Of a stretch of 64,000 nucleotides of DNA, positions 16,335 through 25,550 are shown one piece after another. The notes below the pieces were generated by a model. That model worked only from the letters and a program-made list of their open reading frames with translations. It was not told where the DNA came from and ran no database searches. This stretch comes from an uncultured Prevotellaceae bacterium (GTDB lineage Bacteria; Bacteroidota; Bacteroidia; Bacteroidales; Bacteroidaceae), in the NCBI GenBank assembly GCA_902776665.1, contig CACYQZ010000002.1:101108-165107 (forward strand), read 5' to 3'. The stretch's first letter is position 1; each line of letters opens with the position of its first letter. The position numbers and the translations under genes were made by a program.

Positions 16335-17184
16335 CATTTTGTTCACGGGCGACATTCTGCTCGACCGTGGCGTGCGACCCTACCTCGACCGAGGTGGAAT
16401 GAGTCGTGTGATTCCCGATGAAACCGCCGATTTTATGCGCTCAGCCGATATTGTCGTGGGCAATCTTGAATGTCCAGCCACGAGCATCGAGGCCCCAGCG
16501 TTCAAGCGATTCGTTTTTCGCGCCGAACCGCGTTGGCTCGACAGTCTTCGCGCCTACGGTTTTACCCATTTGAACCTCGCCAACAACCACAGCGTTGATC
16601 AAGGACGGAACGGACTTCGCGACACACGCCAGAACATCGTCAAGGCTGGACTGGTGCCCGTCGGAGCCGATTCCACGATGGCAGCTGCCTCGCAGGCCGT
16701 TTTGCTCGCGTCGTCGCCTCGAAAAGTGTGGTTGCTCGCCAGCAATCGCCTGCCGTTGGAGAGTTTCGCCTATTTGTCCGACCGCGAAAGCGTCAGTCAG
16801 GAGCCGTTCGACACGCTGCTCCATCGCGTAAAAACCTTGAAAAATGCCGATTCCACCGCTGTTGTCATCGTTTCGTTGCACTGGGGAGCCGAGCATACGC
16901 TGAAGCCTGTGCCGCAGCAGCAACTCGAAGCCCACGCACTGATTGACGCCGGTGCCGATGCCATTGTCGGGCACCACACCCACACGCTGCAAACCATCGA
17001 AAAATACCGCGAAAAACCGATTTATTACAGCATCGGCAACTTCATTTTCGACCAAGACAAACCGCTGAATACGCAGGCCTGCGTCGTGCGATTTTTCGTC
17101 ACGGAAAGCGGTGTTGAGGCCGAAACCATCCCCATAGAAATCAAAAATTGTGCCCCAATCATCCAAAAATCACGAAGAATATGA
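16303..17184 (+). CDS. CapA-family metallophosphatase-like protein
   Basis: 293 residues. Metal-site motifs of the PGA-synthesis CapA family are present: FTGDILLDRGV near the N-terminus, VVGNLECPAT (about 48-57), NLANNHSVDQG (about 93-103), SLHWGAEH (about 190) and GHHTHTLQ (about 222). The start at 16303 provides a short hydrophobic leader and overlaps the DUF3160 gene by 32 bp. CapA proteins act at the cell surface in poly-gamma-glutamate or related polymer synthesis, but most Bacteroidetes members are uncharacterised. No capB/capC is nearby, so a PGA role is doubtful. Confidence 0.85.
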   Translation: MKNFFIALGVSILFTGDILLDRGVRPYLDRGGMSRVIPDETADFMRSADIVVGNLECPATSIEAPAFKRFVFRAEPRWLDSLRAYGFTHLNLANNHSVDQGRNGLRDTRQNIVKAGLVPVGADSTMAAASQAVLLASSPRKVWLLASNRLPLESFAYLSDRESVSQEPFDTLLHRVKTLKNADSTAVVIVSLHWGAEHTLKPVPQQQLEAHALIDAGADAIVGHHTHTLQTIEKYREKPIYYSIGNFIFDQDKPLNTQACVVRFFVTESGVEAETIPIEIKNCAPIIQKSRRI

Positions 17185-17726
17185 CGAAACATTGTTTGGA
17201 AAAATTCCGCTACTGCCCCGTGTGCGGAAGTCCTGATTTTCAGGAGAATAACGTGAAAAGCAAGAAGTGCCGCGCCTGTGGTTTTACGTATTATTTGAAT
17301 CCGAGTGCCGCGACGGTGGCGGTGATTGTCCGCGAAAATTCGACCGGTGAGCACGAGCTCCTCGCCGTGCGCCGTGCGAAAGATCCAGCGAAGGGCACAC
17401 TCGACCTTCCAGGCGGTTTTTCCGACTTCGACGAGACTTCCGAAGAGGGAGTCATTCGCGAAGTTTTCGAGGAAACGGGCTTGCAAGTCGTTGAAACTCA
17501 GTTTCTTTTCTCACTTCCGAACCGTTACGTCTATAGTGGTCTCGAAATTCCGACGATGGATATGTTTTTCCGTTGCGAAGTCGCCGAAATCGAAGGTGCC
17601 CACGCGATGGACGATGCCGCCGAACTGCTCTGGATTCCGCTCGACAACGTCAATCCCGACGATTTCGGCCTGATTTCCATTCGCAAGGGAGTCGAAATGC
17701 TTTTGCCAATCCTCAAAAACGGCTGA
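17181..17726 (+). CDS. NUDIX hydrolase with N-terminal zinc ribbon
   Basis: 181 residues from ATG 17181, which overlaps the CapA stop as ATGA; this overlap decides the start over an in-frame ATG at 17148. Two Cys pairs (CPVCG and CRACG, about residues 11-32) form a zinc ribbon as in NudC-type enzymes. The Nudix box is complete (GGFSDFDETSEEGVIREVFE and EETGL). Such enzymes hydrolyse nucleoside diphosphate derivatives such as NADH or ADP-ribose. The SQPWPFPxS motif of true NudC is not seen, so the substrate stays open. Confidence 0.9.
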   Translation: MTKHCLEKFRYCPVCGSPDFQENNVKSKKCRACGFTYYLNPSAATVAVIVRENSTGEHELLAVRRAKDPAKGTLDLPGGFSDFDETSEEGVIREVFEETGLQVVETQFLFSLPNRYVYSGLEIPTMDMFFRCEVAEIEGAHAMDDAAELLWIPLDNVNPDDFGLISIRKGVEMLLPILKNG

Positions 17727-17831
17727 AAATCGTCGAATCGGAATCGTAAATAAAGTTAAAAAACCGATGAATCGGGTGAAATTCGAGGTTTTTAGACTAA
17801 TTTTGCAAGACAATGTGTGCAGTCATAGAGA

Positions 17832-19493
17832 ATGGAATGGATTAACGGACTTTTCACCACGCCATCGGCTTTGCAGACGGTGGTTGTGCTGTCGCTGATT
17901 TGCTCGGTGGGACTTGCCTTAGGAAAAGTGCGCATCGGCGGAATTTCGCTGGGCGTGGCTTTCGTGTTTTTCATCGGCATTCTGGCCGGACACCTTGGTC
18001 TTCGCGTCGATGCGCAGATGCTCGACTATGCCCAGACTTTCGGCTTGGTCGTGTTCGTTTATATGCTCGGACTGCACGTCGGCCCCAACTTTTTCGGTTC
18101 GCTGCGCCACGAGGGCATGGAACTCAACCTGTGGAGTTTCGCCATCATCGCCATCGGCACACTGATGACGCTCGGCATGGTGGCGCTGACGAGCGTAAGC
18201 CTGCCCGACTTGGCCGGTGTACTCTGCGGTGCCACGACGAATACACCGGCGCTCGGTGCCGCTCAACAAGCCCTTTCGCAACTCGGAATTCCGTCGGGTT
18301 CGGCGGCTTTGGCAACGGCTGTGACCTATCCGCTCGGTGTGCTCGGCGTGATAATCGTCATGGTGCTGATTCGTCGCTTTTTCGTGAAGCCCGAAGACCT
18401 TGAACTGCGCCACGACGAGGCCGAGGACAAGACCTACATCGCGCAATATGTCGTCGTCAATCCCGCTTTGGACGGGAAAAGCGTCGCGGAAGTGTCGGCG
18501 TTGTCGCACATGCATTTTGTGATTTCGCGTATCTGGCGCGACCGCCAAGTGCTTGTACCACAGGCAGATACGATGATGAAACTCCACGACAACATCATGG
18601 TGGTGACGAACAAAGACGACGCTTCGACACTCGAAATGCTGTTTGGCGAGAAGTCGGAAACCGACTGGAACGAAGAGAAAATCGACTGGAACCACGTCGA
18701 TTCGAAGGTCGAGAGCCGAATTTTGGTGCTTTCGCGCCGCGTTTTGAATGGAAAACGGCTCGGACAACTGCAACTCCGCCACACTTACGGCGTGAATGTC
18801 AGTCGGGTGACGCGTGGCGACGTGAAACTGCTGGCGACCGACTCGCTGCGACTGCAATATGGCGACCGCCTCGTCGTCGTGGGCGAACCGAAAGCCCTCG
18901 ACCAAGTGGAAAGTTTCCTCGGGAATGCCGTTCAGACGCTCCACGAGCCGAATGTGGCAGCCATTTTCCTCGGTATCATCCTCGGTTTGGCGCTCGGTAC
19001 GATTCCTCTGTCGCTGCCAGGAATGTCGGCACCTGTCAGACTCGGCATCGCCGGCGGTCCGATTATCATGGGCATCATCGTCGGGTCGCTCGGTCCGCGT
19101 GTCCATTTCATCAGTTACACCACGCGCTCTGCCTCGCTGATGCTCCGTCAGTTGGGACTTTCGCTCTACCTCGCCTGCCTCGGCCTCGACGCTGGTCGCG
19201 ACTTCTTCCAAACCGTGTTGCGTCCCGAGGGTGTGTTGTGGATTGGCTTGGGCTTCCTGCTCACCGTCGTGCCCATTCTGATTGTCGGTCTGGCAGCCCT
19301 GCGCACGCGTCGCTACGACTATGGTACGATTTGCGGCATTCTCTGCGGTTCGATGGCCAATCCTATGGCACTCGGCTACGCCGCCGACACAACGAAAGGC
19401 GACTCATCGAGCATTGCCTACGCGTCGGTCTATCCGCTCGGAATGTTCATCCGCGTCATCATCGTGCAAATGCTCATCGTTTTCCTCGCTTAG
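17832..19493 (+). CDS. AspT/YidE-type antiporter with TrkA-C domains
   Basis: 553 residues. Two membrane halves (about 10-190 and 375-553) each show the duplicated AspT/YidE/YbjL motif, including CGATTNTPALGAAQQAL and its counterpart CGSMANPMALGYA. Between them lie two RCK_C (TrkA-C) domains (LDGKSVAEVSAL... and LNGKRLGQLQLR...). Known relatives are the aspartate:alanine exchanger AspT and putative succinate or sulfate exchangers. A -7 box TAATTTTG sits at 17798-17805, about 25 nt before the start, so it is transcribed independently of the cassette upstream. The exchanged substrates cannot be inferred. Confidence 0.88.
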   Translation: MEWINGLFTTPSALQTVVVLSLICSVGLALGKVRIGGISLGVAFVFFIGILAGHLGLRVDAQMLDYAQTFGLVVFVYMLGLHVGPNFFGSLRHEGMELNLWSFAIIAIGTLMTLGMVALTSVSLPDLAGVLCGATTNTPALGAAQQALSQLGIPSGSAALATAVTYPLGVLGVIIVMVLIRRFFVKPEDLELRHDEAEDKTYIAQYVVVNPALDGKSVAEVSALSHMHFVISRIWRDRQVLVPQADTMMKLHDNIMVVTNKDDASTLEMLFGEKSETDWNEEKIDWNHVDSKVESRILVLSRRVLNGKRLGQLQLRHTYGVNVSRVTRGDVKLLATDSLRLQYGDRLVVVGEPKALDQVESFLGNAVQTLHEPNVAAIFLGIILGLALGTIPLSLPGMSAPVRLGIAGGPIIMGIIVGSLGPRVHFISYTTRSASLMLRQLGLSLYLACLGLDAGRDFFQTVLRPEGVLWIGLGFLLTVVPILIVGLAALRTRRYDYGTICGILCGSMANPMALGYAADTTKGDSSSIAYASVYPLGMFIRVIIVQMLIVFLA

Positions 19494-19536
19494 CGTCGTG
19501 AAAATGTTAGAGTTTGTTATATTTTGCGCCACTTTC

Positions 19537-19567
19537 TTTGTAAAATAGGGAAAAATACCTATTTTTG
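19537..19567 (+). promoter_or_regulatory. Promoter of the small secreted protein/carbohydrate-binding operon
   Basis: TTTG (19537-19540), 19-nt spacer, TATTTTTG (19560-19567); leader of about 40 nt to ATG 19614. Confidence 0.85.
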
Positions 19568-19613
19568 CAGCCCATAAAACATTGAATGACAAATCAATAA
19601 AAAATAAAAGACG

Positions 19614-20030
19614 ATGAAAAAATTATTTTTGACTTTGGTCGTTGCAGTCGCCACGGTGATGACTGCCAACGCAGCCTCCATCGAAAGTCTGATTATCCAG
19701 CAAAACGATGGCACCAGGTACACGTTTAACCTTTACGGTGAAGAAGAAGACAATGTTCCCATCACCATTACGTTTGAAAACGGGAACCTGATTGCGTCGC
19801 AAAACGGACAGCAGACGACACTCGAACTGAGCAGCCTGAGCAAGATGTTTTTCGGTGCGATAACTGGCATCCAGACCATTTCCGACGGTTCGGAAACAGC
19901 CGATATATTCGATATTCAAGGCCGTCGCGTGGCAACGAAAATGCACCTGAAAGACCTGCAAAATCGGCTTCCAAAGGGCGTTTATCTCGTGAAAAATGGC
20001 GGTAAGACCGTGAAAATGACCATCAAATAA
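19614..20030 (+). CDS. Small secreted protein with C-terminal sorting tail
   Basis: 138 residues: signal peptide (MKKLFLTLVVAVATVMTANA), a short beta-rich body (SLIIQQNDGTRYTFNL...), and a C-terminal tail IFDIQGRRVA...PKGVYLVKNGGKTVKMTIK. The tail is of the Prevotella sorting type found on type IX-secreted or surface-attached proteins. The body is too short for an enzyme. It is 18 nt ahead of a carbohydrate-binding protein gene, whose N-terminus has a similar pattern, so the two probably act together at the surface. Confidence 0.75.
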   Translation: MKKLFLTLVVAVATVMTANAASIESLIIQQNDGTRYTFNLYGEEEDNVPITITFENGNLIASQNGQQTTLELSSLSKMFFGAITGIQTISDGSETADIFDIQGRRVATKMHLKDLQNRLPKGVYLVKNGGKTVKMTIK

Positions 20031-20048
20031 TAAGAAAAATAGTCGATT

Positions 20049-21551
20049 ATGAAATATTTCTACACCATTTTACTTGCTGTGCTGACGCTGCCCGTCAGCG
20101 CACAGACCGTGACTGTCAAAACTGGACAGGTATCTTACATTCACGACGGTTTTATTGCAGGCGATATGCCGTTTAGCACCGACGGCACAACGCTCACCGT
20201 CGAGGGAAAGGCTTACAACATTGCCGATATTACGAGCATAGTGGTCGATTTCTCGCCGGTCAAAGATGACATTGTCGAAGTCAAATACAACGGCGCGACG
20301 GCCTCGGTCGTTGTGTCGGGCGACATTGCAAAATACCTCACGGTGACGGTTTCGGGTGCCGATGTCAGCGTCGTGCAAGACCCCTCGCTGCAAAGCGAAG
20401 TGACCTACACGCTGTCGGGTTCGTCGTCGAACGGCTCGTTTACGACCAACGGCGACTTTAAAATCAACCTTATCATGCGCGCACTGACGCTGACGAGCAG
20501 CAACGGACCAGCCGTCAACATTCTCAACGGAAAGGCCAACAACGTGGTTCTCGTCGGCGATAACACATTGAGCGACGCGGCGGGCGGCATCCACTCGGCC
20601 ACGCTCTATTTCGACGGTCATCCCACCATTTCGGGTGCAGGAACACTCACGCTGCGCGGATTGACGAAGCACGCCCTCGCCACCGACGAGCATTTCCTGC
20701 TCTCGGGCGGCACCATCAACGTGGCGCAGGCTGTCGGCGATGGTTTCCACATCAACGAGCGCTTCCAAATGGACGGCGGCACGGTGAACATCACGGCGGC
20801 TGGCGACGGCATCGACGTGGAATTTCGCGGTGTGAACAAAGGAACGAAAGACCTATATCCGAAAAACGGTTTCATCGAACTGAATGGCGGCACGTTGACC
20901 GTTGCGACGAATGGCATCGCCACGAAAGCCATCAAAGCCGATAGCACCATCGTCATCGTAGGCGGAAACATCACCGCCACGACTTCGGGCAATTCCACCT
21001 ACGACAGCCTGAAAAAAGATACGTCGAGTCCTTCGGCAGTGAAAGCAGGCGGTGCTTTCACGATGACAAATGGCACACTCACCGCCACGAGCACCGGTTC
21101 GGGCGGCAAGGGCATCAACGCCACCGACGACGTGACGATTTCGGGTGGTAACGCCTACATCACAACGACGGGTTCACTCTACGAATATGGTTCGCTCGAT
21201 TCGAAGCCGCAGGGCATCAAGTCCGACGGCAACATCATCATTTCGGGCGGTCAGGTTTTCGTTTGCGCAGGCGACGAAGACAGCAAGGCGACATCATTCA
21301 AACCTGGCAAAGACGGCATTTTCGTCATCAACGCTGGCACGCTCATGGGCGTTTCGGCCAAGATGCCGACCGTCGATTCCTCTTCGAAGCAAACTTCAAC
21401 GAAATATACGAAAGTGAATGTCGTTGGCGGACAGACACTGAGTTACAATGACGTGACCTACACCGTGCCTGCCAACTACAACATTCCGTCGGCCAATGTC
21501 ATCGTGTCGAAAGGTTCAACCACCGTCTTTTCAGGTGCTCCCAAGCGATAA
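20049..21551 (+). CDS. Secreted carbohydrate-binding domain protein (DUF4353-like)
   Basis: 500 residues with a signal peptide (MKYFYTILLAVLTLPVSAQ). From about residue 140 onward the sequence is a repetitive right-handed beta-helix-like array (GPAVNILNGKANNVVLVGDN, GGTINVAQAVGDGFHI, GGTVNITAAGDGIDVEF, GGTLTVATNGIATKAI), typical of DUF4353 carbohydrate-binding domain proteins. There is no sorting tail. It is probably a surface glycan-binding or structural protein; the ligand is unknown. Cotranscribed with the small secreted protein upstream. Confidence 0.8.
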   Translation: MKYFYTILLAVLTLPVSAQTVTVKTGQVSYIHDGFIAGDMPFSTDGTTLTVEGKAYNIADITSIVVDFSPVKDDIVEVKYNGATASVVVSGDIAKYLTVTVSGADVSVVQDPSLQSEVTYTLSGSSSNGSFTTNGDFKINLIMRALTLTSSNGPAVNILNGKANNVVLVGDNTLSDAAGGIHSATLYFDGHPTISGAGTLTLRGLTKHALATDEHFLLSGGTINVAQAVGDGFHINERFQMDGGTVNITAAGDGIDVEFRGVNKGTKDLYPKNGFIELNGGTLTVATNGIATKAIKADSTIVIVGGNITATTSGNSTYDSLKKDTSSPSAVKAGGAFTMTNGTLTATSTGSGGKGINATDDVTISGGNAYITTTGSLYEYGSLDSKPQGIKSDGNIIISGGQVFVCAGDEDSKATSFKPGKDGIFVINAGTLMGVSAKMPTVDSSSKQTSTKYTKVNVVGGQTLSYNDVTYTVPANYNIPSANVIVSKGSTTVFSGAPKR

Positions 21552-21587
21552 TTTATTCAAAAATCAAATAGTTAAAACAAAATTCGT

Positions 21588-22496
21588 ATGAAAAAAGTAT
21601 TGACGACGGCGCTCGTGCTCGCATTGACCAGCATGACCGCAAGTGCACAACTCTTGTACAAAATTTCGGGCAACGGCTTGGAAAAGCCCTCGTACATCAT
21701 CGGTACGCACCACTTGGCCAACGTGGGCTTTGTCAACCAAATCAATGGCGTGACCGAAGCCCTGACCGAGACCGACCAAGTCTATGGCGAACTGGTTTGG
21801 GACACAATGACCAACATCGACAGTCTAAAAGCCGTGCAGAACGCCATGACGCTGCCTGCCGGAAAAACCATCAAAGACTATCTCACACCCGATGAATACA
21901 AGCGTCTCGACGCATTCATGGTCGCCAAAATGGGCACGGGCTTGAGCAATCCGATGGTGGCTTCGAAAATGGGCAACCTGACACCGATGGCACTCGTCAC
22001 GCAGTTCCAACTGCTGCTCTATATGACGAAGCACATGGGCGAATTCGACCCGTCGAGCACCTTCGACCAGTATTTCCAGGCTCAGGCGAAGAAAAACGGA
22101 CTGCCCTGCGGTGGTTTGGAGACTCTTCAGAAGCAAATCGACGTGCTTTACAAGGGCAAGCCGATGAGTCGGCAGGTCGAGGAACTGATGTGCTTCATCG
22201 ACAACGAAAATTTCAATTCGCAGATGATGGAAGACCTCACTTCGGCCTTCTATGCACAAAACCTTGAGACGCTGAAGCAGGTGATGGATCGCAAACTCGG
22301 CGGCAAGTGCGACTCGACGCCCGAGGAAGAAGACATGCTCATCAACAACCGCAATGCCGACTGGGTGGAAAAAATGCCTGGAATCATGACTTCGAAGCCG
22401 ACTTTCTTCGCTGTTGGTGCGGCTCACCTCCCTGGCGAAAAGGGCGTTTTGCAACTGCTGCGCAACGCCGGTTACACCATTGAAGGAGTGCGATAA
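21588..22496 (+). CDS. TraB/GumN-family protein
   Basis: 302 residues with a signal peptide (MKKVLTTALVLALTSMTASA). Motifs of the TraB/GumN (Tiki-like) superfamily are visible: YIIGTHHLANVGF near the N-terminus (GTxH motif), the GGLETLQKQIDVL segment (about 182-194; the GxEt signature), NRNADWVEKMPGIM (about 258-271) and FFAVGAAHLPGEKGVLQLL at the C-terminus. Tiki relatives are metalloproteases; the function of secreted bacterial TraB proteins is unsettled. The stop codon abuts the GTG start of the MATE gene. Confidence 0.88.
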   Translation: MKKVLTTALVLALTSMTASAQLLYKISGNGLEKPSYIIGTHHLANVGFVNQINGVTEALTETDQVYGELVWDTMTNIDSLKAVQNAMTLPAGKTIKDYLTPDEYKRLDAFMVAKMGTGLSNPMVASKMGNLTPMALVTQFQLLLYMTKHMGEFDPSSTFDQYFQAQAKKNGLPCGGLETLQKQIDVLYKGKPMSRQVEELMCFIDNENFNSQMMEDLTSAFYAQNLETLKQVMDRKLGGKCDSTPEEEDMLINNRNADWVEKMPGIMTSKPTFFAVGAAHLPGEKGVLQLLRNAGYTIEGVR

Positions 22497-23879
22497 GTGT
22501 CGAAACGGAGCGAGGAACTCTTAGCTCACATTCGTGAGGGACGGACGATGACGCGAAACGAAAAGCTTCGCCTCATCGTCAGTCTTTCTATACCTTCGAT
22601 TCTGGCGCAAATCTCCGCGACGGTGATGTTTTTCATCGATGCGGCGATGGTCGGCCACCTCGGAGCGCGTGCCACGGCGGCCATCGGCCTTGTCGAATCG
22701 ACCACGTGGCTCATGGGCGGCTTGGCTTCGGCAGCGTCGCTCGGTTTTTCGGTGCAAGTCGCCCATTTCATCGGTGCCAACGACTTCGAAGCCGCTCGGC
22801 GCGTGCTCAGACAGTCGTTGGTGTGCTGTTTTCTGTGGAGTCTGATGATTTCACTCGTCTGCATCGCCATCCACAACCAACTTCCCTATTGGCTCGGCGG
22901 AACGGAGGAAATCGCCCACGATGCCTCGCTCTACTTCGTTTTAATCGGTGTTTTCGGCATTTTCTTCCAAATGGAAGGCTTGGGCGGCTCGATGCTGAAA
23001 AGTTCGGGCAACATGAAAATTCCGTCGATACTGAACATCATGATGTGCGTGCTCGACGTTGTTTTCAACTACTTTTTCATTTACATCTTCGACATGGGCG
23101 TGAAAGGTGCGGCGCTGGGAACGGGACTGGCCGAACTGATTACCGCCATTCTGATGCTGTATTTCCTGCTCGTGCGGTCGGAAATACTGTCGTTGAAAGG
23201 TCGTCGCGGGTCGTTCTTCCCGAAGGCCGAAACGGTGAAAACCGCTTTCAAAATCGGTGCTCCGATGGCGTTGCAACACGTTTTGAACGGCGGTGCATAC
23301 GTCGTCAGCACGATGATTGTGGCACCGCTCGGAACCATCGCCATCGCCGCCAATTCGCTCGCGATTACGGTCGAAAGTCTCTGCTATATGCCTGGATTCG
23401 GCATTGCTGAGGCCGCCACGACCCTCGTCGGACAGAGCATCGGCGCCGGTCAGCGGATGCTGACGCGGTCGTTTGCCTACATGTCGGTGGGGTTGGGCAT
23501 CGCCATCATGACCGTGATGGGCGTTTTCATGTGGGTTTTCGCGCCCGAACTTATCGCGTGGATGTCGCCCGTCGATGAAGTCATTGCGCTGGGCGCACAT
23601 GTCTTGCGCATCGAGGCGTGGGCCGAGCCGATGTTTGCCGCGTCGATTGTCGCCAACGGCGTGTTCATCGGCGCTGCCGACACGCTGAAACCCGCTATCA
23701 TGAGCCTCACGTCGATGTGGTGTGTGCGCCTGTCGCTGGCCGCTCTGCTTGCCCGCGACTACGGACTTCCTGGCGTTTGGATGGCGATGGCCATCGAACT
23801 GACGCTGCGCGGAATCATGTTCCTCGTCCGTCTTTTCGGAGAAAAATGGAATCGTCACCATCTTCCATCGAAATTGTAA
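22497..23879 (+). CDS. MATE-family multidrug efflux transporter
   Basis: 460 residues from GTG 22497, directly after the preceding stop; an ATG at 22548 (MTRNEKLRL) would also leave the whole membrane domain intact. Twelve hydrophobic segments and the MATE repeats are recognisable (LSIPSILAQISATVMFFID, GGLASAASLGFSVQVAHFIG, and the second half PMALQHVLNGGAYVVSTMIV). It exports cationic compounds with Na or H gradients. Coupling with the secreted TraB gene looks positional only. Confidence 0.9.
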   Translation: MSKRSEELLAHIREGRTMTRNEKLRLIVSLSIPSILAQISATVMFFIDAAMVGHLGARATAAIGLVESTTWLMGGLASAASLGFSVQVAHFIGANDFEAARRVLRQSLVCCFLWSLMISLVCIAIHNQLPYWLGGTEEIAHDASLYFVLIGVFGIFFQMEGLGGSMLKSSGNMKIPSILNIMMCVLDVVFNYFFIYIFDMGVKGAALGTGLAELITAILMLYFLLVRSEILSLKGRRGSFFPKAETVKTAFKIGAPMALQHVLNGGAYVVSTMIVAPLGTIAIAANSLAITVESLCYMPGFGIAEAATTLVGQSIGAGQRMLTRSFAYMSVGLGIAIMTVMGVFMWVFAPELIAWMSPVDEVIALGAHVLRIEAWAEPMFAASIVANGVFIGAADTLKPAIMSLTSMWCVRLSLAALLARDYGLPGVWMAMAIELTLRGIMFLVRLFGEKWNRHHLPSKL

Positions 23880-23916
23880 TTTTTTTTCCTAAAAAAATGA
23901 AAAAAAGTTGGGAAAA

Positions 23917-23948
23917 TTGATTTTTATGGCATTTTTTTTGTATTTTTG
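23917..23948 (+). promoter_or_regulatory. Promoter of the AraC-family regulator
   Basis: TTG (23917-23919), 21-nt spacer, TATTTTTG (23941-23948), 19 nt ahead of the start codon, so the transcript is nearly leaderless. Confidence 0.6.
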
Positions 23949-23967
23949 CAGCAAATTTTGATGAATT

Positions 23968-24837
23968 ATGAGAGAAATGAAAAAAAATCACCCATTAGAA
24001 TTGATGTCCGACGAAATTGAACGTCGCGGATTAGTAGTTCTTGACAACGTAACGAGGATGCCGATTTACAATGAGCCCTATGTCTCGCCCCACCTTGTTG
24101 TGTGCCTGTGCCATCGCGGTTCGATGCGCGGTAAGTACGACATGCGCAACATTGAATGGCACCCCCACGACATTGCCGCCATTTATCCCAACCACGTGAT
24201 TGTGAGCGAAGACACCAGTTCCGATTTTCTGGTGTCGCTCGTGGTGATTTCTGCAAAGTTTTGGGAGAAATTCCGCACGCGCTATTCGTTCCGCACCCAT
24301 TTTGAAGTGCAGATGAACCCCTCGTTCAGCGTCACCGACGACCAGTATTACTGTTTTACGAACATTTACCGAACGCTCAACACCATCAGCATGATTGATG
24401 CGCCCGAGCGCGACGAAATCTTGATTTCTCAAATCCACACGCTGGCGTTGCTGATGAATTTCTATAAAATGCAAAATGGTAGCAAGGAACCAGAAAGTGT
24501 CAATGCCAGCAAGCAGTTGGTGGCACGATTCTACGACGAACTCGTGAAGAATTTCCGCACGAGTCGCGAGGTGAGTTACTACGCCGACCTGCTTTGTCTG
24601 TCGCCCAAATATTTCGGCACGGTCATCAGAAAAGAGACGGGCGTGGGAGCCGGCGAATGGATTTCTCGCTACGTCATCACGCAGGCCAAAACGATGTTGC
24701 GCAGTAGAATGGACCTCTCCATCCAGCAAATCAGTTTCGACCTCGGTTTCCCCAACCAGACGATTTTCTCCCACTATTTCAGAAACCACACGGGAATGTC
24801 GCCGAAAGACTATCGGAAGAGCGATGCCATCGTTTGA
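23968..24837 (+). CDS. AraC-family transcriptional regulator
   Basis: 289 residues (start at 23977 also possible). Residues about 1-170 are a cupin-like ligand/dimer domain (RGLVVLDNVTRMPIYNEPYV). Residues about 190-285 carry the double helix-turn-helix of AraC/XylS proteins, with SYYADLLCLSPKYFGTVIRK and the conserved ending IQQISFDLGFPNQTIFSHYF...TGMSPKDYR. Targets are unknown. It is followed after 78 nt by the repetitive CxC protein on the same strand, a possible target. Confidence 0.92.
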   Translation: MREMKKNHPLELMSDEIERRGLVVLDNVTRMPIYNEPYVSPHLVVCLCHRGSMRGKYDMRNIEWHPHDIAAIYPNHVIVSEDTSSDFLVSLVVISAKFWEKFRTRYSFRTHFEVQMNPSFSVTDDQYYCFTNIYRTLNTISMIDAPERDEILISQIHTLALLMNFYKMQNGSKEPESVNASKQLVARFYDELVKNFRTSREVSYYADLLCLSPKYFGTVIRKETGVGAGEWISRYVITQAKTMLRSRMDLSIQQISFDLGFPNQTIFSHYFRNHTGMSPKDYRKSDAIV

Positions 24838-24915
24838 CAGAATGATTTCAACAAGATAAGAAAATGCCGAAACGCTTGAAAGGGAGTAGGCTCCATCTAT
24901 CAAAATTGAGAAAAG

Positions 24916-25527
24916 ATGAATACTGAAGAAATCAAGAACATGGAAGAGAAGGTTGAGGACGCTGTTGCCGAAACCGCTGAAAATGTTTGCGAATGCGCTG
25001 AAAACGCTTGCGAATGTGCTGAAAAAGAAGCTTGCGAATGCGCTGAAAACGCTTGCGATTGCGCTGAAAAGGCCGTAGAAGACGTCAAGGAAGAAGTTGC
25101 TGAAAATGTCGAGGAAACCAAAGACGCCATCGCCGATAAGGTTGAGGAAGCCAAGGAAAAAATTGGCGAGGCAGTCGATTCCATCAAGGACAAAGTCAAC
25201 GACGTCATCGACGACATCAACAAGAACGAGACTGTGCAAGCCGTGCGCGAAAAGGCAGAAGAAGCCGTTGATACCGTTCGAGAGAAAGTGAGCGATGTCA
25301 TCGACGACCTCAGCAATAACGAAACCGTGCAGGCCGTGAAGGAAAAGGCTGGCGAGGCAGTTGAAACCGTCAAGGACAAAGTTGGCGATATGCTCGACGA
25401 CCTCAGCAAGAACGAGTCGGTGCAGGCCGCTAAGGAAAAAGTCAGCGAGACCATCGAACAGGCTGCTCAGGAGGTGAAAAAAAGCAACCTCTTCGGCAAA
25501 CTGAAGGGATGGCTCGGCCTGAAGTAA
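24916..25527 (+). CDS. Repetitive helical protein with four CxC pairs (LEA-like)
   Basis: 203 residues with no signal peptide. Residues 25-49 hold eight cysteines as four CxC pairs spaced 7-8 residues apart (C25, 27, 32, 34, 40, 42, 47, 49) in a Glu/Ala helix. From residue 105 a 31-residue unit repeats about 2.5 times (at 105, 136 and 167; ETVQAVREKAEEAVDTV type). The pattern is amphipathic and highly charged, as in LEA or YtxH/CsbD-like stress proteins. The C-terminus is a short amphipathic LFGKLKGWLGLK. The cysteine array suggests metal or redox binding, which is inference. It lies between the AraC gene and the sialidase gene, 24 nt before the latter. Confidence 0.75.
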   Translation: MNTEEIKNMEEKVEDAVAETAENVCECAENACECAEKEACECAENACDCAEKAVEDVKEEVAENVEETKDAIADKVEEAKEKIGEAVDSIKDKVNDVIDDINKNETVQAVREKAEEAVDTVREKVSDVIDDLSNNETVQAVKEKAGEAVETVKDKVGDMLDDLSKNESVQAAKEKVSETIEQAAQEVKKSNLFGKLKGWLGLK

Positions 25528-25550
25528 TTTACTAAGATAAAAATTTGACA

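Noticed and set aside
16303-17184. Poly-gamma-glutamate capsule synthesis locus
   Set aside because: Only a CapA-like gene is present; no capB, capC or ligase is nearby.
17919-19211. 430-codon frame antisense to the AspT-like antiporter, and similar ones opposite the GH20, lepB and C10 genes
   Set aside because: Shadow frames with no recognisable domain.
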